Shown here one piece after another: positions 44,770-54,620 of a DNA stretch of 64,000 bases. How positions within the stretch are numbered: the first letter of the stretch is position 1; each line of letters begins with the position of its first letter. This stretch comes from Paenibacillus marchantiophytorum. GTDB taxonomy: Bacteria; Bacillota; Bacilli; Paenibacillales; NBRC-103111. The DNA is taken from the NCBI RefSeq assembly GCF_014640555.1, contig NZ_BMHE01000010.1, positions 62,001 through 126,000 of the forward strand, read 5' to 3'. A program made the position numbers and the translations under genes. The notes under the pieces are model-generated. The model was given only the letters and a program-made list of their open reading frames with translations. It was not told the origin of the DNA and made no database searches.

Positions 44770-45501
44770 ATGCAATTTGACCGCTTGAATTCGGAAGAAG
44801 CTCGCGATGTACTGCGGGGGCAACCTGTAGCCCTGCTTTCACTAGGAGCTGTAGAAAATCACGGGAATCATTTGCCTTTAGGAACTGATAACGATTTGTC
44901 TTACGGAGTATCGAAGCTTGTGGAGGAAAGGATAGATAATAGCATTTTGCTTCCTCCGATCGCTTACGGACAGGTTTGGTCTACAAGTGCTTATGCAGGA
45001 ACAATCAACCTTAGTCTGCAAACGTTTACAAATTTATTGGTAGAAATCGGGGAGAGTTTATTTAAGCAAGGGGTCCGCATTTTTGTAATGATTAACGGAC
45101 ATATGGGAAATCTTGATGCCATGAAAATTGCATCAAGAAAGCTGTACGATGAGTTGGAAATGAAGGTATTCTGTTTTACATATCCAGGCATTGAAGAAAT
45201 TTCCGCTGAGGTGCTTGAGGCCCCTCGGGTACATAAATCGTTTTTCCATGCTTGTGAATTGGAAACTTCCTATATGCTTTATCTGGCGCCTCATGAAGTA
45301 AGGATGGATAAAGCGAAGCCCAACTACCCAGTAATTCCTGAGGACTTCGATCTTACCCCCACTCCTTGGCATATGATAACCGACACTCCTGTGCTGGGAG
45401 ATCCAACTTATGCTACGCGGGAAAAAGGCGAAACTATCATTAAGTTTGCAGTTGACAACATGGTGCGGTTTATTGAGAGTGCACAAAATAATAAAGTTTA
45501 A
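44770..45501 (+). CDS. Creatininase-family amidohydrolase
   Basis: 243 residues from ATG 44770, chosen for the TTGGAGGAAG site just upstream (a longer frame from 44740 lacks one). The metal-binding motif ENHGNHLPLGTD and the following NGHMGN are diagnostic, as is the later Glu in HACELETSYML. The family hydrolyses cyclic or linear amides, for example creatinine or formamide derivatives. Here it lies alone between the two GntR genes and may open an amide or lactam in the sugar-derived substrate; that is inference. Confidence 0.87.
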   Translation: MQFDRLNSEEARDVLRGQPVALLSLGAVENHGNHLPLGTDNDLSYGVSKLVEERIDNSILLPPIAYGQVWSTSAYAGTINLSLQTFTNLLVEIGESLFKQGVRIFVMINGHMGNLDAMKIASRKLYDELEMKVFCFTYPGIEEISAEVLEAPRVHKSFFHACELETSYMLYLAPHEVRMDKAKPNYPVIPEDFDLTPTPWHMITDTPVLGDPTYATREKGETIIKFAVDNMVRFIESAQNNKV

Positions 45502-45526
45502 TTCCTTATAAAGGTTATTAGAATAG

Positions 45527-46249
45527 TTAATTCTCGGAAGAGAATTGAATATCGAGGGTAAAACGATCTCCACAGATATAACTTTCTGCAAACTCTACGG
45601 GCATGCCGGTATCCAAGTAAGAGATGCGTTCCGAATAGAAAATGGCTGCGCCTTCCTTAATTCCGAGTATGCCAGCTAGTTTTTCATCGGCATTTACTGG
45701 CGTATAAGTGTCGTGAGCTTTCACAGGTATTTTATCGCTCAACTTAGCTAAAGCATCGTAAAGAGAATCTCCTATATCTTCCTTCTTTAGATGAGAATAC
45801 ACATCATGACGCAAATAGGAGAGAACGATAGCGAAAGGTTTATCTTGAGAAAGAACCAACCGCTTGAAACGGATCACGTTAAAGTCTGAATTCAATTGAA
45901 GATGCTTTCTGATATAATCGGGAGCAACTATTAGTTCGAATGACAGTACCTTGCTTCTGGGCTCATACCCAAAGCGACGGATATCATCCGTGAAAGAAGG
46001 CAATTTGCCAAAGGAACGTTTTATTTTTGGAGGCGCCACAAATGTGCCTTTGCCTTGCACACGATACAGAATACCTTCATGTACAAGATCCATGATGGCT
46101 TGCTTCACAGTACCGCGGCTAACATCATACTTTTTTGATAATTCTATTTCTCCCGGAAGCTGGTCATCGGCTTTCATATCTGAAATCATCGTTATAAGCA
46201 CTGTTTTTAACTGGTAGTACAAGGGTAAGTGGGTATCCCGATCTAGCAT
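45527..46249 (-). CDS. GntR-family (HutC/UTRA) transcriptional regulator, copy 2
   Basis: 240 residues, same architecture as copy 1 (HTH KKYDVSRGTVKQAIMDLVHE identical, UTRA domain diverged mainly around LQLNSDFNVIRFKRL). Lacks the C-terminal extension of copy 1. Monocistronic, convergent with the amidohydrolase gene. Divergent from the importer operon at 46492, whose intergenic region carries a long palindrome at 46301-46324. Confidence 0.92.
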   Translation of the reverse strand: MLDRDTHLPLYYQLKTVLITMISDMKADDQLPGEIELSKKYDVSRGTVKQAIMDLVHEGILYRVQGKGTFVAPPKIKRSFGKLPSFTDDIRRFGYEPRSKVLSFELIVAPDYIRKHLQLNSDFNVIRFKRLVLSQDKPFAIVLSYLRHDVYSHLKKEDIGDSLYDALAKLSDKIPVKAHDTYTPVNADEKLAGILGIKEGAAIFYSERISYLDTGMPVEFAESYICGDRFTLDIQFSSEN

Positions 46250-46300
46250 ACAATTCTATTCCTTTCTTCTTACGAACAGGGTGGATGGGGATTGAATTGT

Positions 46301-46324
46301 GTATACTTAACTAGTCAAGTATAC
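46301..46324. promoter_or_regulatory. 24-bp palindromic GntR operator
   Basis: GTATACTT and AAGTATAC flank a central ACTAGT; the core CTTAACTAGTCAAG matches the TTGACTAGTCAA site at 44691. It lies between the divergent GntR copy 2 gene and the importer operon. Confidence 0.7.
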
Positions 46325-46340
46325 AAGGTGTTGGTGTTGC

Positions 46341-46376
46341 CATATTTTCAATACATCCCATATTTTCAATACATCA
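46341..46376. repeat. Two tandem 18-bp repeats
   Basis: CATATTTTCAATACATC occurs twice head to tail (46341-46358 and 46359-46376) in the importer promoter region. Confidence 0.7.
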
Positions 46377-46491
46377 TTGAGGTGATGCAATGATATTTCA
46401 AAGCTAATTGACTTATAACTAATTTACTATGCAGTACTTCATTAAGCAAGGATAACAGGTGGAAGAAACTATTTATTTGGAGGGGTTACGG

Positions 46492-47550
46492 ATGAAAAAG
46501 TGTTCATCATGGGGATTGGTTTTGCTTCTTGTTATTTGTATGGTGCTTTCAGGTTGTTCGAGTTCCGGTATGAGAGCCAATGAAGTTAAGAATAACGGTA
46601 CTCAAACAACAAAAAACAAAGGCAAGTATAAAATAGGATATGATATTTACTTTGCAGGAAATACTTGGTCCGTACAAATGTATAAGGAATTTCAATCGGA
46701 AGTAAAACGAAATCAGGATAAAATTGAAGATGTTATTTATGTGGAATCTGAAGGGAAAGTGGATAAACAAATTGCAAACATTGAAGATTTAATTACTAAA
46801 GGCGTCGATGTTATTATCACGACACCTAACTCGCCGACCGCCTTAGCGCCGGTGCTGAAAAAAGCGCAAGGTAAAGGAATTAAAGTAGTGCTGTTAGCAG
46901 CCAAGAGTGAGTATGAGACATTTGATTCTCTGGTTACAGTAAACGACTATGATTTTGGTAAAGCCGGTGCTCAGTGGTTGGTCAAACAGCTCGATGGTAA
47001 AGGTAAAATTATCACCCTGAACGGTATCGCCGGTATTTCAGTTAGCGATGAAAGATGGAAAGGGGCAAAAGAGGTGTTTGACAAATACCCAGACATTAAG
47101 GTGGTAGCTTCTGCAAATGCGGATTGGGATTACGCTAAAGCTAAGCTCGAGGTAAGTAATATGCTTTCAGCAAATCCACAGATCGACGGTGTATGGTCTC
47201 AGGGTGGAGGTATGACATTAGGAGCTATTGAATCGTTCCAAGCGGCAAATCGCACATTGGTACCTATGACCTCCGAGGATAACAACGGTTTTCTAAAAAA
47301 ATGGCAGGAACTGCGAAGCAAAGGATTTAAAAGTATAGCTGTTGCAAAACCGACGTGGCTTGGTTCTGAAGCCTTGAAAACAGCACTTAATTTGTTAGAA
47401 GGGAAAAATGTAGAGAAAAATCAAATATTACCAGTTTCGCAAATTACTGAAGATAATCTAGAGAAATTCGTACGTACGGATTTACCAGACAGCTTCTGGG
47501 CAAACAGCCGGATGAGTGATCAAGAAGTAAAAGAAACCTTTAGTAAATAA
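46492..47550 (+). CDS. Sugar ABC transporter substrate-binding lipoprotein, RbsB/LsrB-like
   Basis: 352 residues from ATG 46492 (GGAGGGG upstream). Lipobox VLSGC, then a periplasmic-binding-protein type 4 fold: YKIGYDIYFAGNTWSVQM, DVIITTPNSPTALAPVLKKA, GKIITLNGIAGISVSDERW, and IDGVWSQGGGM. Delivers a pentose, hexose or sugar acid to the RbsA/RbsC-type proteins encoded downstream. First gene of a long operon. Confidence 0.9.
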   Translation: MKKCSSWGLVLLLVICMVLSGCSSSGMRANEVKNNGTQTTKNKGKYKIGYDIYFAGNTWSVQMYKEFQSEVKRNQDKIEDVIYVESEGKVDKQIANIEDLITKGVDVIITTPNSPTALAPVLKKAQGKGIKVVLLAAKSEYETFDSLVTVNDYDFGKAGAQWLVKQLDGKGKIITLNGIAGISVSDERWKGAKEVFDKYPDIKVVASANADWDYAKAKLEVSNMLSANPQIDGVWSQGGGMTLGAIESFQAANRTLVPMTSEDNNGFLKKWQELRSKGFKSIAVAKPTWLGSEALKTALNLLEGKNVEKNQILPVSQITEDNLEKFVRTDLPDSFWANSRMSDQEVKETFSK

Positions 47551-47573
47551 ATGTTGGATGAGGAGTGCAATCC

Positions 47574-49133
47574 ATGGAGAAAACAGTGGAACCTCAAGTC
47601 GTCTTGCTGGGTAGCCATTTAACTAAGCAATTCTATGGGAATATCGTGTTGGAAGATCTGTCGATCTCTTGTAAAAGAGGAACTGTTCTCGCTTTAGTTG
47701 GTGAGAATGGGGCAGGCAAAAGCACGCTTATGAACATTATAAGCGGTGGGATTCAACCAGATAGTGGTTCTATTACGTTTATGGGGAATTCGGTCACCTT
47801 TAAAAATTCACAATCCGCCAAAAAAATGGGTATTGCCTTCGTACATCAAGAATTAAGCCTACTGCCAGATCTTTCTGTCGGTGAAAACATGATGCTTGGA
47901 CAAGAACCTGTTCGATATGGTTTCATACACCACAGGAAACTACATGAGCAAGCAGAATCAGTTTTGAAGGAAATACAGTACGATGTGGATGTTTATCGGA
48001 TGGTAAAAGAATTGACTCCAGCGGAGAAACAGATGGTAGAAATCGCTAAAGCCTGGATTGATCGTCCGTCATTACTAATTTTAGATGAGCCGACTTCAAG
48101 TTTGTCCAAGATTGAAACGGATCATCTTTTTAAAATGATCCGAACACTAAAATCAGAAGGAACTTCCATTATTTTAATCACACATCGTATGGATGAAATT
48201 TTCCGAATTTGTGACGAGGTTGTGGTTTTGAAGGATGGACGCATGACGAAAACAGAGAAAATTGAAAATTTGACCCGGGATGATTTAATACAAGCGATGG
48301 TTGGTAGAGAAATTATTCATACCTTTCCTCCTAGGAAAGGTATGAGTATCCAACTTGATTCATTGCTTAAGCTGAAAAGCATAGGTGATGAAGGTCGACT
48401 GAATGAGATTGATCTAGAGGTTCCAAGAGGCAGGATCATAGGAGTAGGTGGATTGGAAGGACAGGGACAAAGACAATTGGCGAGAGGGTTATTCGGTCTG
48501 CATTTTTTTACTCATGGTGAATTGATCTTGGAGGGTAAACGCATTTCCTTAAAATGCCCCGTGGATGCAATGAAAAAAGGGATTGCTTTCATTTCCGATG
48601 ATCGCAAATCCGAAGGACTTATCCTGCCGCTCTCCGTTTTGGAAAACATGTCACTGCTTAATTTCGATGCCATTTCCCGCTACGGAATCATTAGTAGGAA
48701 GACTGAACGAAGGGAGATAAACCAAGGTATAACGAGGCTCGCAGTAAAAACAGCATCTCCACAGCTGCCGGTTCAATTTTTAAGTGGGGGCAATCAACAA
48801 AAAGTGATTTTTGCGAAATGGCTTGCAATGCACCCTAGGCTTCTGATTTTACACGAACCAACCAGAGGGGTAGACGTCCAATCGAAATTGGAAATATATC
48901 GGTTGCTACGAGAACTAGCAGATGGGGGAGTGGGCATTCTCGTTTTCACGAGCGATATGCTGGAGTTAATTGGAATAAGTGATCGGATTTATGTCATGTA
49001 TGAAGGCCGTATTATGGGGCAACTTGACGGTGAAGAAGCAACAGAAGAGAAAATAATGACGCTCAGTTCTGGAAAGTTGTTAACAGACATTCAAAAAGGG
49101 GGGGATGTGCTTGCTGCAAGGATCAACTCGTAG
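47574..49133 (+). CDS. Sugar ABC transporter ATP-binding protein, RbsA/MglA-like
   Basis: 519 residues with two ATPase halves: Walker A GENGAGKST, signature-like region LTPAEKQMVEIAKA, Walker B LLILDEPTSS. The second half has the degenerate GLEGQGQRQ loop and LSGGNQQKVIFAKWL, as usual in the RbsA type. ATG 47574 is preferred to GTG 47565 because GATGAGGAG is adjacent to the GTG. Ends within the next gene. Confidence 0.92.
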   Translation: MEKTVEPQVVLLGSHLTKQFYGNIVLEDLSISCKRGTVLALVGENGAGKSTLMNIISGGIQPDSGSITFMGNSVTFKNSQSAKKMGIAFVHQELSLLPDLSVGENMMLGQEPVRYGFIHHRKLHEQAESVLKEIQYDVDVYRMVKELTPAEKQMVEIAKAWIDRPSLLILDEPTSSLSKIETDHLFKMIRTLKSEGTSIILITHRMDEIFRICDEVVVLKDGRMTKTEKIENLTRDDLIQAMVGREIIHTFPPRKGMSIQLDSLLKLKSIGDEGRLNEIDLEVPRGRIIGVGGLEGQGQRQLARGLFGLHFFTHGELILEGKRISLKCPVDAMKKGIAFISDDRKSEGLILPLSVLENMSLLNFDAISRYGIISRKTERREINQGITRLAVKTASPQLPVQFLSGGNQQKVIFAKWLAMHPRLLILHEPTRGVDVQSKLEIYRLLRELADGGVGILVFTSDMLELIGISDRIYVMYEGRIMGQLDGEEATEEKIMTLSSGKLLTDIQKGGDVLAARINS

Positions 49134-50058
49134 ACAAATTAAACTGTCCATTCCTGTGTATCTGGTGTTGACTTTACTGTTAATCGTGACTTCCATCTTA
49201 TCCCCTTCCTTTCGAACAACGGGTAATTTTATTAATATCGTGTCTCAGGTCGCACCACTTGCCATTGTGGCGATAGGACAGACCATCATTTTATTGTTGG
49301 GTGGGATTGATTTATCGGTAGGCTCGGTTATTAGTTTATCCACTATTATTATGGCTCTATATAGTGATCAAGGTGAATTTGGTTTGCTGGGGAGCCTTTT
49401 TTTCTGTGTTTCAATTGGTGCGCTGATCGGTATAATCAATGGGGTCGGAATCGTGAAATTTAAAATTCCTCCTCTAATCATGACTTTATCTACAATGACC
49501 TTTGTTAAAGGTATCTCCTTATATTTATTGCCTTCGCCTGGAGGGAGAATCAATATGGCGTTTATGACATTCATGACCAGCGAATGGGGCCCAGTTTCCA
49601 TAATGGGACTATTAATTCTCTTCTTGTATGTATTATTTTTCTTTATTTTATCCAGCACTAAATTGGGAAGATATATATATGCATCAGGTGGAGATGAGAC
49701 ACATGCAAAGAAGTCCGGAATTCCTTTTGTCAAGGTTCAGTTGACTGGTTATATGCTTTCAGGCATATTGGCTGCTGTAGCCGGAATCGTGCTCTCGGCG
49801 CGGATTTTCTCCGGCGATCCAATAGTAGGAGACGCTTATTCACTTGATTCGGTTGCTGCCACGGTAGTTGGTGGAATCTCCCTTCTTGGAGGAATTGGCA
49901 GCATTGTGGGTACGTTGGCTGGAGTATTCATTATTTCCATGACGAACAACGTTTTGAATATGCTTAATATTTTTGCTTATTACCAATACATCGTCAAGGG
50001 GCTTATCTTGATCATGGCCTTACTTCTCTTTCAGCTTAAAAGGAGACGCAAATCATGA
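49105..50058 (+). CDS. Sugar ABC transporter permease, RbsC-like (first)
   Basis: 317 residues (start ATG 49105 or TTG 49111, the latter better spaced from AAAGGGGGG). Eight to ten membrane spans, with GGIDLSVGSVISLS and VVGGISLLGGIGSIVG typical of RbsC/AraH permeases. Overlaps the ATPase gene by 29 bases. Confidence 0.9.
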   Translation: MCLLQGSTRRQIKLSIPVYLVLTLLLIVTSILSPSFRTTGNFINIVSQVAPLAIVAIGQTIILLLGGIDLSVGSVISLSTIIMALYSDQGEFGLLGSLFFCVSIGALIGIINGVGIVKFKIPPLIMTLSTMTFVKGISLYLLPSPGGRINMAFMTFMTSEWGPVSIMGLLILFLYVLFFFILSSTKLGRYIYASGGDETHAKKSGIPFVKVQLTGYMLSGILAAVAGIVLSARIFSGDPIVGDAYSLDSVAATVVGGISLLGGIGSIVGTLAGVFIISMTNNVLNMLNIFAYYQYIVKGLILIMALLLFQLKRRRKS

Positions 50059-51005
50059 AATTGATCTTATCTCGACAAACAAGCAAAGAGGTGCTCGGTG
50101 TTTACGGGTTGTTGCTGATTGTTATTCTTCTTTTCGCTGTCATTTCACCCGGCAGTTTCTCAATCGCTCATTTATTGGATGTGATTCGACAAGCATCTCC
50201 GCTTGGTATTATAGCGATTGGACAAACACTTGTGCTTCTAGTTGCAGGGATTGATTTATCCGTCGGCGCGACGATTTCATTGGTTAATGTACTGGCAGCT
50301 TCCATAATGTTGGGAGACAACGGGAATATACTGACTGCTGTTTTGTTTACATTACTTATTTCGGCCACGATTGGATTAATTAATGGTCTAGCGATTACAT
50401 TCATTCGGATTCCATCATTTTTGGTGACACTGTCTATGTCCTTGGTCATACAAGGAATTTATTTGGTCTATACGAAAGGATCACCTAAAGGGAATATTGC
50501 ACCTGCTTTTCGTGTTATTTCTGACGGATGGTGGGGCCCGATTCCAGTGGCAAGCATCATCTGGATCGGTATCTGGCTATTGTTCGCGTTCTTGTTATAT
50601 AGAACAATCTGGGGCCGAAGAATTTACGCTACAGGCGGGAATATTCAAACAAGCCGTTTGTCGGGCATTGGCGTCAACCGTGTAGTTGTGACTATGTTTG
50701 TACTAAGTGCCCTGTTGGCGGGTATCACCGGATTAATGATTTCAGCTTATATCGGCGTTGCCTCTAATGGGGTAGGAAATATTTACACACTTAATTCTAT
50801 TGCCGCAACCGTCATAGGTGGAACCGCTTTTTCTGGTGGTAAAGGTGGCCTGGCAGGGACATTTGCAGGCGTGCTTATAATGGTTCTTTTACAGAGCCTG
50901 ATGACAGTTATGAATATTCCGGAAGCCGGAAAATATATGAGTCAAGGCGTTATTATTGCTGTGATGGTCGGGATCAATCAACGCCGAACGTTATCACGCT
51001 CATAA
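50055..51005 (+). CDS. Sugar ABC transporter permease, RbsC-like (second)
   Basis: 316 residues; ATGA overlap with the first permease. Same motifs (VAGIDLSVGATISLVN and VIGGTAFSGGKGGLAG). Two different RbsC subunits imply a heterodimeric channel. Confidence 0.92.
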   Translation: MKLILSRQTSKEVLGVYGLLLIVILLFAVISPGSFSIAHLLDVIRQASPLGIIAIGQTLVLLVAGIDLSVGATISLVNVLAASIMLGDNGNILTAVLFTLLISATIGLINGLAITFIRIPSFLVTLSMSLVIQGIYLVYTKGSPKGNIAPAFRVISDGWWGPIPVASIIWIGIWLLFAFLLYRTIWGRRIYATGGNIQTSRLSGIGVNRVVVTMFVLSALLAGITGLMISAYIGVASNGVGNIYTLNSIAATVIGGTAFSGGKGGLAGTFAGVLIMVLLQSLMTVMNIPEAGKYMSQGVIIAVMVGINQRRTLSRS

Positions 51006-51045
51006 CTCATTGAGGATACTGTGAGAATAGAGGAGAGTACATATT

Positions 51046-52017
51046 GTGAGTTATATACGGACAATGTTAGGGGACATCGCCCCCGATCAACTTGGTTTTA
51101 CTTATTCCCATGAACATATTGTTTGCAGGCCAGGACATTGGAAAGATCGCAATGTGGATGACCTGCTTCTTGACGAACCGATTAAATCGCAATCGGATGT
51201 GGAAATATTCAAACGAGCAGGCGGAAAGGCCATCGTGGACGCTACCGCTATTGATTATGGAAGAGATGTTTATGCGGTTCAATCAATTTCGAAAAATACA
51301 GGTGTGCATATCATTGGTACAGCTGGCTTCAACAAGAGTTTTCTTTGGGACTCCTTAAGGCCGGGAAGCACTGAAACTTACTATGAGTGGATTGAGCGTT
51401 CCTCCATCAAACAGTTGGCAAACTTTGTTGTGGATGAAGTGGAATTGGGTATGGAGAATACAGCTGTACGTGCCGGTCAAGTCAAGTTTGGGACAGGTTA
51501 TAATACGATTTCTCCTCTTGAGGAAAAAACATTGCGTGCAGTGGCCATGGCACAACATATTACAAAAGCACCGATACATTCGCATACCGAAGTGGGGACC
51601 ATGGCTTTAGAACAAATTGTAATGTTGAAAGAAGAAGGCATTGATATCACCCATTTATCGATAGGGCATATGGATCGAAACCCGGATACGTATTACCATC
51701 TGAAAATTGCCGACGAGGGAGCTTACCTTTGCTTTGACGGCATTGGCAAAGTCAAATACTATTCCGAAAATGTGCGAATCAATTGCATTCTTGAATTAGT
51801 CAAAAGAGGTTACCAGAAACAGATTTTAATTAGCGGAGATACGGCCAGAAAGTCTTATTATAAGTCATATGGGGGTGGACTGGGGCTTGGTTACATTATT
51901 GAACAATGGGTTCCAAGGTTCATAGAGGAAGCGGATGAAGCCGGATTTGACGGAAAGAGTCTCATTGACGAGTTTTTTATCCATAATCCACGCAATAATT
52001 TTACATTTAAAAAATGA
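51046..52017 (+). CDS. Phosphotriesterase-family hydrolase (lactonase-like)
   Basis: 323 residues from a GTG with GAGGAG upstream. Binuclear metal ligands of the family are visible: HEH (about 22-24), bridging Lys region QVKFGTG (about 145), HSHTE (about 179), IGHMD (about 207) and SGDTAR (about 264). Gram-positive members of this group act as lactonases, some on phosphorylated furanose lactones. With the kinase and aldolase of this island, opening a sugar-acid lactone is the most sensible guess. Stop overlaps the aldolase start. Confidence 0.87.
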   Translation: MSYIRTMLGDIAPDQLGFTYSHEHIVCRPGHWKDRNVDDLLLDEPIKSQSDVEIFKRAGGKAIVDATAIDYGRDVYAVQSISKNTGVHIIGTAGFNKSFLWDSLRPGSTETYYEWIERSSIKQLANFVVDEVELGMENTAVRAGQVKFGTGYNTISPLEEKTLRAVAMAQHITKAPIHSHTEVGTMALEQIVMLKEEGIDITHLSIGHMDRNPDTYYHLKIADEGAYLCFDGIGKVKYYSENVRINCILELVKRGYQKQILISGDTARKSYYKSYGGGLGLGYIIEQWVPRFIEEADEAGFDGKSLIDEFFIHNPRNNFTFKK

Positions 52018-52745
52018 TAGGATGTCTGAATATGCGATCGACTAAGAAACTACACGATAGGCTGTTGTTTAACTTTCTTGCTTTTGATAAAAAAAACGCT
52101 GAAGACATCTTAGAAGCTTCCGAGGGTTTCAGTGTCCCAGGAATCGTATCTACTGATTTCGAAACAGTCTCGGCGGCAGCTGAGAAAGTCGATGAATTGC
52201 GTCAAGTTGCACCGATAGTTAGTATCGGGCTTGGCGGAGGAGGGGATACTTCCTTATGGAGAAAAGTTATCGATATAGGCCTCATAGCTAACCCTGGTCA
52301 CATCAATCAACCATTTCATACTTCTTCCTACGCACAGGGTGTATTTGACCAGGAAGGCATTCCCCAATTTGTAAACGCACTGATCGCTCCTTCGGGAAAA
52401 TTGGGGATTGTCAAACTGGCGGATGGTAAGGAAATTCAGCTTGGCCACCTGCTGGATATGGCTGTACTGCTGAATATTCAATCCATTAAAGTCATGCCGC
52501 TTCAAGGTTTACAACATCTGGACGAAATAGTCGAAATCGCTAAAGAGGCGGCATGTCGTGGAATTTACGGTATTGAACCTGCAGGTGGTATTCATTCTGG
52601 AAATATCCGGGAGTTAATTGCAGCCTTGATGAAGACAAACATTTCATTTATCATGCCACATATTTTTGGTAATACGATTGATCCTCTAACAAGAAGAACA
52701 ATCCCTGCAAAAGTCAGGGAGATCGTCGAAATTGCAACGAAGTGA
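52014..52745 (+). CDS. KDGP aldolase-family protein, DgaF-like
   Basis: 243 residues (start 52014 overlapping the upstream stop, or ATG 52032). Matches the oxo-acid aldolase group that contains DgaF: LLFNFLAFDKKNAEDILEA, VSIGLGGGGD, PGHINQPF, NALIAPSGKLGIVKL, the probable Schiff-base Lys in SIKVMPLQG, and GIEPAGGI ... FIMPHIFGNTID. Such enzymes split 2-keto-3-deoxy-6-phospho-sugar acids to pyruvate plus glyceraldehyde 3-phosphate, the end step for a sugar-acid pathway. Confidence 0.85.
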   Translation: MIGCLNMRSTKKLHDRLLFNFLAFDKKNAEDILEASEGFSVPGIVSTDFETVSAAAEKVDELRQVAPIVSIGLGGGGDTSLWRKVIDIGLIANPGHINQPFHTSSYAQGVFDQEGIPQFVNALIAPSGKLGIVKLADGKEIQLGHLLDMAVLLNIQSIKVMPLQGLQHLDEIVEIAKEAACRGIYGIEPAGGIHSGNIRELIAALMKTNISFIMPHIFGNTIDPLTRRTIPAKVREIVEIATK

Positions 52746-52865
52746 TTTTTAAGAATGCTAGTCTTAAGCGGGTACCCTGTGTACTCGCTAACAATTCGTC
52801 TTAAAATGAATGCGTTATCATTTTAATGAGTTATACAGTGCAATAGCAATTCAACGGAGGAACAG

Positions 52866-53762
52866 ATGATGAAACTCAATGAAAAACAACGAGAATCGAG
52901 GAATTTTTATTTATTTATTATGCCATGGTTATTAGGTATGTTAGTGTTCACATGCTACCCAATTATTTCATCATTATATTTTAGCTTTACGGAGTATGAT
53001 ATTATCCATTCACCAAAGTGGGTAGGTTTTCAAAACTATACGAGAATGTTACATGACGAATTATTCTGGAGGGGGGTAAAAGCGACAGTTATTTTTACAA
53101 TATGCAGTGTACCGCTACAAATCATACTCGCTTTAATCCTAGCATTACTTGTAAACCAGAAGATTCCGTTTCGCGGTTTTTTTCGCACTGTGCTCTATTT
53201 TCCGAGTATGATTTCAGGTGTCGCTTTATCACTTGTTTGGCTTTGGGTGTTCAATTCTAAGAGCGGTATTTTTAATTATATTTTAGCCTTAATCGGAGTG
53301 GTAGGTCCGAGCTGGCTTCAGGATGAGAAATGGGCACTTACAGCCATGATCATTATGACACTTTGGGGCGCTGGTGGAGGAATGGTCATCTTTCTCGCTG
53401 GTTTGCAAGGAGTTCCTCCACTTATGCATGAAGCAGGACGTATTGACGGCGTAACCCGCTGGCAGTCGTTGATGAAAATCACTCTCCCAATGATATCACC
53501 CGTCATTTTGTTTCAACTTATTATGGGTATCATAGAATCGTTTCAAGTATTTACTCAGGCTTTTGTAATGACGCAAGGTGGTCCTCATTATGCTACGCAG
53601 TTTTATGTATACTACTTATGGCAAAACGGTTTCCAATTTTTCAAGATGGGTTACGCATCGGCAATGGCTTGGTTGTTATTGTTTATAGTCATGGTTCTGA
53701 CTTATTTCATCATGACAGTATCCAAGAAGTATGTCCATTACGAAGGAGGTGACGGAATATGA
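52866..53762 (+). CDS. Carbohydrate ABC transporter permease, MalF/UgpA-like
   Basis: 298 residues, six spans, EAA-type loop HEAGRIDGVTRWQSLMKITL. Ribosome site CGGAGG. A 120-base gap with inverted repeats precedes it, so it may have its own promoter or be read from the upstream operon. Confidence 0.92.
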   Translation: MMKLNEKQRESRNFYLFIMPWLLGMLVFTCYPIISSLYFSFTEYDIIHSPKWVGFQNYTRMLHDELFWRGVKATVIFTICSVPLQIILALILALLVNQKIPFRGFFRTVLYFPSMISGVALSLVWLWVFNSKSGIFNYILALIGVVGPSWLQDEKWALTAMIIMTLWGAGGGMVIFLAGLQGVPPLMHEAGRIDGVTRWQSLMKITLPMISPVILFQLIMGIIESFQVFTQAFVMTQGGPHYATQFYVYYLWQNGFQFFKMGYASAMAWLLLFIVMVLTYFIMTVSKKYVHYEGGDGI

Positions 53763-54586
53763 GTAGGTTGGCATTTAGTAGATTTTCAATTATTTCTCTC
53801 ATCATATTATCGATTGTTATGGTCATACCATCATTCACGATGTTTTCTACGGCTTTTAAAACGCAAGAGGAACTTCTTATATTCCCGCCAAAGCTCGTTC
53901 CAAATCAATATGCATGGGAGAATATCAGCGAATTATTCAAACAATATGATTATTGGGTCTGGTACAAAAACAGTTTGTTTGTAGCTCTATTCAGTGTGGC
54001 AGGTATTGTAATTTCATCATCGCTCGTTGCCTATGGGTTTACCCGATATAATACCAAAGGAAAAAAAGCTCTTTTTACTGTCCTACTGGGGATGATGATG
54101 TTACCCTATCCAGTTGTTATGATTCCTCAGTTTATTTTATTTAAGCATTTAGGGTGGGTAGATTCGTTTCTACCAGTAATTATGCCGCATTTATTTGGTT
54201 CTTCCTATATGATTTTTTTAATGAGGCAATTTTTCACTTCGCTGTCAAATGAACTGTTTGATGCGGCTAAGATAGATGGGTGCTCTGAATTCCGACAATG
54301 GTGGAAAATTGCATTGCCACTTTCAGGTCCTGTAGTCGCCACCGTTGCTATCTTTTCATTCATGAATAGTTGGAATGATCTATTGGGGCAAATTCTCTAT
54401 CTAAACTCTTCCGATAAATTCACGCTTGCCATTGGATTGACATCCATGTATTCATCTGTAACTCGTCTGATTCCTTGGAATCTGGTTATGGTTGCGGCAA
54501 TTCTAGCGTTGCTTCCCATTTTGTTTTTGTTTTCTGTCGCACAGAAATATTTTGTCGAAAGTATTGTGATGACGGGAGTAAAATAG
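53759..54586 (+). CDS. Carbohydrate ABC transporter permease, MalG/UgpE-like
   Basis: 275 residues, ATGA overlap with the preceding permease. EAA-type loop DAAKIDGCSEFRQWWKIALP near residue 180. Forms the importer channel with its partner. Confidence 0.92.
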   Translation: MSRLAFSRFSIISLIILSIVMVIPSFTMFSTAFKTQEELLIFPPKLVPNQYAWENISELFKQYDYWVWYKNSLFVALFSVAGIVISSSLVAYGFTRYNTKGKKALFTVLLGMMMLPYPVVMIPQFILFKHLGWVDSFLPVIMPHLFGSSYMIFLMRQFFTSLSNELFDAAKIDGCSEFRQWWKIALPLSGPVVATVAIFSFMNSWNDLLGQILYLNSSDKFTLAIGLTSMYSSVTRLIPWNLVMVAAILALLPILFLFSVAQKYFVESIVMTGVK

Positions 54587-54620
54587 TAGATTGCTTGATA
54601 ATAAAAGGAGGGCTTACAGG

